In this document: one piece after another, positions 5,296 to 8,681 of the stretch
How positions within the stretch are numbered: position 1 is the first letter of the stretch
How the letters are laid out: each line of letters begins with the position of its first letter
Origin: DBFJGL01 sp048394785
GTDB taxonomy: Bacteria; Bacillota; Clostridia; Christensenellales; CAG-917
Direction: 5' to 3'
Length of the DNA: 8,681 nt
Assembly: GCA_048394785.1 (NCBI GenBank)
Contig: DBFJGL010000039.1
Coordinates: 1 to 8,681 of the forward strand
The notes under the pieces: generated by a model
The model's database searches: none
What the model was told of the DNA's origin: nothing
Seen by the model: the letters and a program-made list of their open reading frames with translations, nothing else
Program-made: the position numbers and the translations under genes

Positions 5296-6423
5296 ATGCT
5301 GACGGTTGTTTTCGGAGGAGCGTTCGACCCTCCGCACAAAATTCACACGGAGATGGCGAGGGCTGCCGTCAAGGAACTGAATGCGGACAGATTGGTTATT
5401 CTGCCCACTTATTCGCCTCCGCATAAATCGAACGCGTATTTGTCTTTCGACGTGAGAAGGGAACTGATTACGACGGCATTTTGCGGATTTGCCGTGCCCG
5501 TAATAGTCGACGAAACGGAAAAGAACAGGGGCGCGGATAATTACGCCGCGTTTACGCTGCCGGTTATGAAAGAAAAATACGGCGAAATAGTTTATTTGAT
5601 CGGCGGCGACAGCCTCGAATATTTCGACAGTTGGTATTTGCCGAAAGCGATAACCGACTGTTGCAAAATCGCCGTTATCGAAAGGGAAGGATACTGCGGA
5701 GCGCAAGACAAAATCAGCGCAATCAAGAATAAAATCGGCGGCGATTTTACGTTGCTTGCATATAAAGGAAAGAATATATCTTCGTCGTTGATTAAAGCCT
5801 GTCTTTTGCTCGGCGAACGTCCGGACGGTTTAGACGACGCGGTGTATGAGCGGATAAAGAGTAAAAATCTGTTCGGCGAATATTCGGATACGCTCGAAAA
5901 GCTGAAAAGATACGAAAGTCCGCCATTGTACGAGCATAGCAAAGCCGTGGTAAAAACGGCTGTGGAGATGAATTCCGTACACAATCTGAAACTCGACTTC
6001 ATATCGGTGTTCGAAGCCGCGCTTTTGCATGACAACGCGAAAGAACGCCCGACGCTTGACGGACTCGAAGTGCCTGAGGACAGCGTAGGCACTTCGGTAT
6101 TGCACCAGTTTCTCGGAGCGGCAAAAGCCGAGCGCGATTTCGGCGTAAAAAATAAAGAAGTGCTTGACGCAATCAGATACCACACGACCGCGCGCCCCGA
6201 TATGAGCCTTATGGAAAAACTGATATATACCGCGGACAGCGTTTCGTACGACAGGGAGTATCCTCCCATACCAAAACTCAGAAAAATTGCGTTTGCGGAC
6301 TTTGAAGAAGGGTTTAAGGCGGTGCTCGAATACACTTGCGACAAGTTGCGAAAAGCGGGCAAAAACATTTATCCGCTCACGCAAGAGGCGGAAAAGTATT
6401 ATATAAAACGGCAAAATCGATAA
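5296..6423 (+). CDS. nadD-yqeK: Fused nicotinate-nucleotide adenylyltransferase (NadD) and YqeK-family HD-domain hydrolase
   Basis: The protein has 375 residues. NadD (about 1-195) adenylylates nicotinate mononucleotide in NAD synthesis. YqeK (about 205-375) is an HD-domain metal hydrolase whose homologues cleave diadenosine tetraphosphate to ADP. NadD marks are VVFGGAFDPPHKIH (4-17), PPHK (41-44), LIGGDSLEYFDSW (101-113) and ISSSLIK (161-167). The usual HxGH reads HKIH, and the Arg that usually ends the ISSTxIR motif is Lys. YqeK marks are YEHS with H213, LLHDNAKE with H245-D246, VLHQFLGA with H270, RYHTTARPDMSL with H296, and YTAD with D314, so the HD metal site looks complete. The linker is only about ten residues and the frame is continuous. 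The start is chosen by family alignment, since the open frame runs back to a TTG at 5236 but adds nothing conserved. No Shine-Dalgarno precedes 5296. rsfS follows by 31 bp. Confidence 0.92.
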   Translation: MLTVVFGGAFDPPHKIHTEMARAAVKELNADRLVILPTYSPPHKSNAYLSFDVRRELITTAFCGFAVPVIVDETEKNRGADNYAAFTLPVMKEKYGEIVYLIGGDSLEYFDSWYLPKAITDCCKIAVIEREGYCGAQDKISAIKNKIGGDFTLLAYKGKNISSSLIKACLLLGERPDGLDDAVYERIKSKNLFGEYSDTLEKLKRYESPPLYEHSKAVVKTAVEMNSVHNLKLDFISVFEAALLHDNAKERPTLDGLEVPEDSVGTSVLHQFLGAAKAERDFGVKNKEVLDAIRYHTTARPDMSLMEKLIYTADSVSYDREYPPIPKLRKIAFADFEEGFKAVLEYTCDKLRKAGKNIYPLTQEAEKYYIKRQNR

Positions 6424-6454
6424 TAATATCTGCAAAAATGCAGACAGGAGAAAT

Positions 6455-6808
6455 ATGCAACCTATTGAATTAAAAGACGCTATATGCAAAATTCTCGACG
6501 ACAACAAAGCCGTCGACATAACCGTGCTTAAAGTTGAACACCTCACCGTCCTTGCCGATTATTTTATTATCTGTACGGGCAGAAGCTCGAAACAGGTGCG
6601 CGCGCTTGCGGAACACGTAGAGGAAACGCTTAAAGCAGATGAAATCACGCCTCTCAGAAGCGACGGAATGCGCGACGGAAAATGGGCTGTTCTCGATTAC
6701 GGCTCGGTTATCCTGCACGTCTTTAACGACGATACCCGTATGTTCTACTGCCTCGAAAAACTGTGGTCCGACGGCGAAAATATCGAGTTCTATAAGGGCG
6801 ATAAGTAA
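6455..6808 (+). CDS. rsfS: Ribosomal silencing factor RsfS
   Basis: RsfS binds uL14 on the 50S subunit and blocks joining with the 30S subunit, lowering translation when nutrients are scarce. The protein has 117 residues, normal for the family. Diagnostic stretches are LADYFIICTGRSSKQVRALA (33-52), GMRDGKWAVLDYGSVILHVF (71-90) and FYCLEKLW (97-104). AGGAG at 6446-6450 is 4 nt before the ATG. The gene lies 31 bp after nadD-yqeK on the same strand and is most likely in the same transcript, which matches the nadD-yqeK-rsfS order of many Bacillota. No clear terminator with a T tract follows. Confidence 0.95.
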   Translation: MQPIELKDAICKILDDNKAVDITVLKVEHLTVLADYFIICTGRSSKQVRALAEHVEETLKADEITPLRSDGMRDGKWAVLDYGSVILHVFNDDTRMFYCLEKLWSDGENIEFYKGDK

Positions 6809-6982
6809 GCCGACGTATAAGTATCCGAGCCGCGCCGCGAATGCGGCTGAGCAAAAGACTCGGTAAATCATACAAAGAAAACGCGTTTGCGCATACGGCG
6901 GATAGCAACGGTTTTGCTGAATCGCAGGCGAGCTTCGCACAATCCGTGAATAAGGCAAGCCGTATAATCAGCTGTAAAACGA

Positions 6983-7030
6983 AGCTGTCCGTAAATCGGG
7001 CGAACCGTACTGTTCGGAACGTAAACAGCT
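6983..7030 (+). other. Nested hairpin upstream of the SGNH lipoprotein
   Basis: AGCTGT (6983-6988) can pair with ACAGCT (7025-7030). Inside it CGAAC (7001-7005) pairs with GTTCG (7012-7016) around a 6-nt loop. The stems are short and could be chance. The hairpin ends just before a -10-like box at 7035-7040, so it may be DNA-level rather than RNA-level structure. Confidence 0.25.
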
Positions 7031-7034
7031 CGTA

Positions 7035-7040
7035 TATAAT
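7035..7040 (+). promoter_or_regulatory. Candidate -10 box for the lipoprotein operon
   Basis: This is a perfect TATAAT in an AT-rich stretch about 78 bp before the lipoprotein ATG. The best upstream -35 candidate, TTCGGA at 7013-7018 with a 16-nt spacer, matches only half the consensus. The call rests on the -10 box and on the need for a promoter in this gap. Confidence 0.3.
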
Positions 7041-7117
7041 TATAAAACATAATGCGTCGGTCTTTATGTCCGATACCGAATGCGGCGAAGGTCGTAAATA
7101 AAAATTATGGGGGTATT

Positions 7118-8260
7118 ATGAAAAAGAACAAGTTGCTTGCGCTGCTTCTCATAGCGGTGCTCGTCGTCGGCGTGGCGTTGTTTGCCGCGTGCAACAAAGA
7201 CGGCGAATCCAAAAAACCGGGGGAAGGAGTAAAAATAGTTTATCTCGGCGATTCCATTGCCGAGGCGTTGCTCGGACCTTCGCCCGTGAGCGAAAGAGAT
7301 AATTACGGTTATCCGAACGTACTCGCAAAAATAAACGGTTTCGAAACGTATAACCGCTCGGTTTCCGGACACAGGACGGGAGATTTACTCGAACTGCTCG
7401 GAAATCCGTATTCCGATGAAAATCCCGACGGCAACGACGCCAAAATGACTGTCGCCCACGTCAAGACTGCGGATATAATTCACATTTCCATACTCGGAAA
7501 CGACCTGTTGCAGGAAGATTTGGATACAATTATTTTGGAAGCGTTTTCTACGTCTTTGGACGAACAAAACAGAAAACTCGACCTTGAAGAATTGGAATAC
7601 AACGACACTCAGTTGTGGAACATTCTTTACGGAAGCGGAAACGGCACGTACGAAGCGTCCGTGAACAACGTGAAATCCATTGTTCAAACTCTGAAGATTT
7701 ACAATCCCGACGCGAAAATATTTTTCCAAGCGGTTTACAACCCCTTCCACGACGACAGCACTCTGCTGCTTGAAGAAAGCAAGACGGCTTTGAAAGAATA
7801 TGCGCAAGAGGGTGAAGAAATCAGAGATTTGGCGCGTATGATGCTCGACGTATTGAACGGCGTGCTCGACGCGGTTCTGACGGATAATGAAATTGTCACC
7901 AAATACGGCGAAAACGCTTTCTACGTTCTCGACGGTGCGGCGGCGTTCGATAAGGTGTGGAATAAAGACGCGGAAAAGGGTAAGGAACTCATTTACAACG
8001 ACTTTATTCACCCCTCAAATCACGGACACGCGGTGCTTTGCGACCTTACGCAGGAGAAATTCATAGAGCTCGGCATAACCGACAACAGCACGCTCGCATA
8101 CTACAAACAGCTCAGGATATCTATGATGGAGCGTATGTTTGCAGAGAGCATAACGGATATGGGTGCGGCAAAGTCTGCAATAAACGACGCGGACAGCTTC
8201 TCGGAAGTCACCGAAAGCTACTTTGACGCAATCAGGGGACTTGCTCCCAAATACTTTTAG
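7118..8260 (+). CDS. SGNH/GDSL-family hydrolase, secreted lipoprotein
   Basis: The protein has 380 residues. It starts MKKNK, followed by a hydrophobic segment (6-24) and a lipobox FAAC, with the lipidated Cys at 25, so it should be anchored to the outer face of the membrane. The SGNH catalytic blocks are all present: YLGDSIAE with nucleophile S46, SVSGHRTGD with G84, ILGND with N128, and DFIHPSNHGH with D295 and H298 of the Asp-x-x-His dyad. Members hydrolyse esters, acyl groups on polysaccharides or lipids; the substrate cannot be read here. An insertion rich in acidic residues and helices (about 135-175 and 215-285) makes it longer than minimal SGNH domains. The start at 7118 is chosen because the signal peptide begins there and GGGGG (7109-7113) lies 4 nt upstream; the in-frame ATG at 7052 would bury the signal peptide. 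It is followed by a second lipoprotein gene 12 bp later. Confidence 0.9.
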   Translation: MKKNKLLALLLIAVLVVGVALFAACNKDGESKKPGEGVKIVYLGDSIAEALLGPSPVSERDNYGYPNVLAKINGFETYNRSVSGHRTGDLLELLGNPYSDENPDGNDAKMTVAHVKTADIIHISILGNDLLQEDLDTIILEAFSTSLDEQNRKLDLEELEYNDTQLWNILYGSGNGTYEASVNNVKSIVQTLKIYNPDAKIFFQAVYNPFHDDSTLLLEESKTALKEYAQEGEEIRDLARMMLDVLNGVLDAVLTDNEIVTKYGENAFYVLDGAAAFDKVWNKDAEKGKELIYNDFIHPSNHGHAVLCDLTQEKFIELGITDNSTLAYYKQLRISMMERMFAESITDMGAAKSAINDADSFSEVTESYFDAIRGLAPKYF

Positions 8261-8264
8261 GAGG
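8259..8264 (+). promoter_or_regulatory. AGGAGG ribosome binding site overlapping the SGNH gene stop codon
   Basis: A full-consensus Shine-Dalgarno begins inside the TAG stop of the hydrolase gene and lies 8 nt before the ATG at 8273. It fixes the start of the second lipoprotein and indicates coupled translation of the pair. Confidence 0.85.
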
Positions 8265-8272
8265 CGCGCGCT

Positions 8273-8681
8273 ATGAAAAAAAGAACGTTGGCACTGATAA
8301 TGGCTGTCGTACTCGTTGCGTCGGCGATGACTTTCGCGCTCGTCGCCTGCGATAAGGACGATAAAGCCGAGTTGTACGTAAGCGAAAATATGACTTTCGA
8401 TTTGAGCGGAGCCACCGTGATGGGGCTGCCCGTTTCAATTGTATTGGACAACGAAAAAAGCGGAATAACGCTGGGTACGGACGGCTCGCTTAAGCTGTCT
8501 CTGGTTATAAATTCGGCGTTGATAAACAGTCTTTTGAAGGGAGGCAATATTTTCGGTTTTGAATTGAGCATAGCAAAATTGCAGACAATGCTCGACGGAC
8601 TGGGAGAGGGCGGCGTGCAAGCCGCTTTGGACGGATTTGTAAACACGTATCTCAGCGAATTGGTCCCCGGTTTCAAACTTG
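8273..8681 (+). CDS. Lipoprotein of unknown function, 3'-truncated by window end
   Basis: The frame is open from the ATG at 8273 to the window end, giving 136 residues of a longer protein. MKKR leads into a hydrophobic segment (5-24) and a lipobox LVAC with the lipidated Cys at 26, followed by the acidic stretch DKDDKAE. After that the mature part starts with a possible beta-rich segment (ELYVSENMTFDLSGATV, 33-49) and continues with alternating polar and hydrophobic residues, then a Gly- and Leu-rich part (84-124). I recognise no enzyme motif. Its signal peptide resembles that of the upstream hydrolase, and the two share an operon by spacing and by the overlapping ribosome site, so a joint cell-surface role is plausible. 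Function cannot be called from the part visible. Confidence 0.85.
   Translation, partial: MKKRTLALIMAVVLVASAMTFALVACDKDDKAELYVSENMTFDLSGATVMGLPVSIVLDNEKSGITLGTDGSLKLSLVINSALINSLLKGGNIFGFELSIAKLQTMLDGLGEGGVQAALDGFVNTYLSELVPGFKL

Larger units (their letters stand above)
6809..7117 (+). other. 309-bp intergenic region with hairpins, before the lipoprotein genes
   Basis: I see no convincing gene. An 86-codon frame (6841-7101) has no ribosome site and no recognisable protein character. Near rsfS, CCGAG (6825-6829) pairs with CTCGG (6859-6863) around an alternative AGCCGC/GCGGCT stem (6828-6833 with 6843-6848); no T-run follows, so it is at best a weak or Rho-type end. A nested hairpin and a -10-like box lie further on. 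The region must hold the promoter of the lipoprotein genes. Confidence 0.5.

Noticed and set aside
5592..6368. 258-codon minus-strand frame opposite nadD-yqeK
   Set aside because: It is antisense to a well-conserved fused enzyme and has Ser-rich, motif-free content.
6431..6442. TGCA-AAAA-TGCA dyad just before rsfS
   Set aside because: The 4-bp arms are each self-complementary and expected by chance.
6841..7101. 86-codon plus-strand frame in the gap after rsfS
   Set aside because: It has no ribosome binding site, no hydrophobic or domain pattern, and overlaps the hairpins and the candidate promoter.
7052..7117. Upstream ATG start for the SGNH lipoprotein
   Set aside because: It would put 22 polar residues in front of a complete lipoprotein signal peptide.

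Overview
The window reads as chromosome from an anaerobic bacterium of the Bacillota, most likely class Clostridia. The evidence is the NfnAB flavin/iron-sulfur transhydrogenase, a nadD-yqeK-rsfS block of the Bacillota type, low-to-medium GC coding style, strong AGGAGG-type ribosome sites on some genes, and two lipoproteins with short Lys-rich N termini and clean lipoboxes. A gut Christensenellales-like lineage would fit the style, but that is only an impression from reading; no marker here fixes the genus.

Layout. Positions 1-440 hold the 3' part of an endonuclease III gene (nth), cut by the window edge. Positions 481-2693 hold nfnA and nfnB, which abut and encode the two subunits of an electron-bifurcating NADPH:ferredoxin/NAD oxidoreductase. 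A 110-bp gap with a perfect 15-bp inverted repeat leads to obg (2804-4066), a ribosome-assembly GTPase. A 15-bp-stem hairpin (4116-4153) sits between obg and a convergent gene of unknown function (4152-5015, minus strand). That gene encodes a four-helix membrane protein with a central domain resembling a decayed restriction-endonuclease-like fold. A 280-bp divergent intergenic region follows, carrying candidate promoters for a fused nadD-yqeK gene (5296-6423), then rsfS (6455-6808). After a 309-bp gap with hairpins come two lipoprotein genes: an SGNH/GDSL hydrolase (7118-8260) and an unrecognised lipoprotein (from 8273, cut by the window end).

How the genes fit together. NfnAB balances NADH, NADPH and ferredoxin pools. 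The NadD domain makes the NAD backbone, and the YqeK domain belongs to a family that hydrolyses diadenosine tetraphosphate. Obg and RsfS both act on the 50S ribosomal subunit. In many Bacillota obg, yhbY, nadD, yqeK and rsfS are near neighbours. Here yhbY is absent, nadD and yqeK are one reading frame, and a gene on the opposite strand separates obg from the rest. The two lipoproteins form a separate surface-directed operon.

No mobile element, CRISPR array, tRNA, rRNA or defence cassette is visible. The most notable points are the nadD-yqeK fusion with altered nucleotidyltransferase motifs, the SKSD form of the Obg G4 motif, the inverted membrane gene, the possible leaderless start of nadD, and the inverted repeat before obg. 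None of these amounts to a clearly new system.
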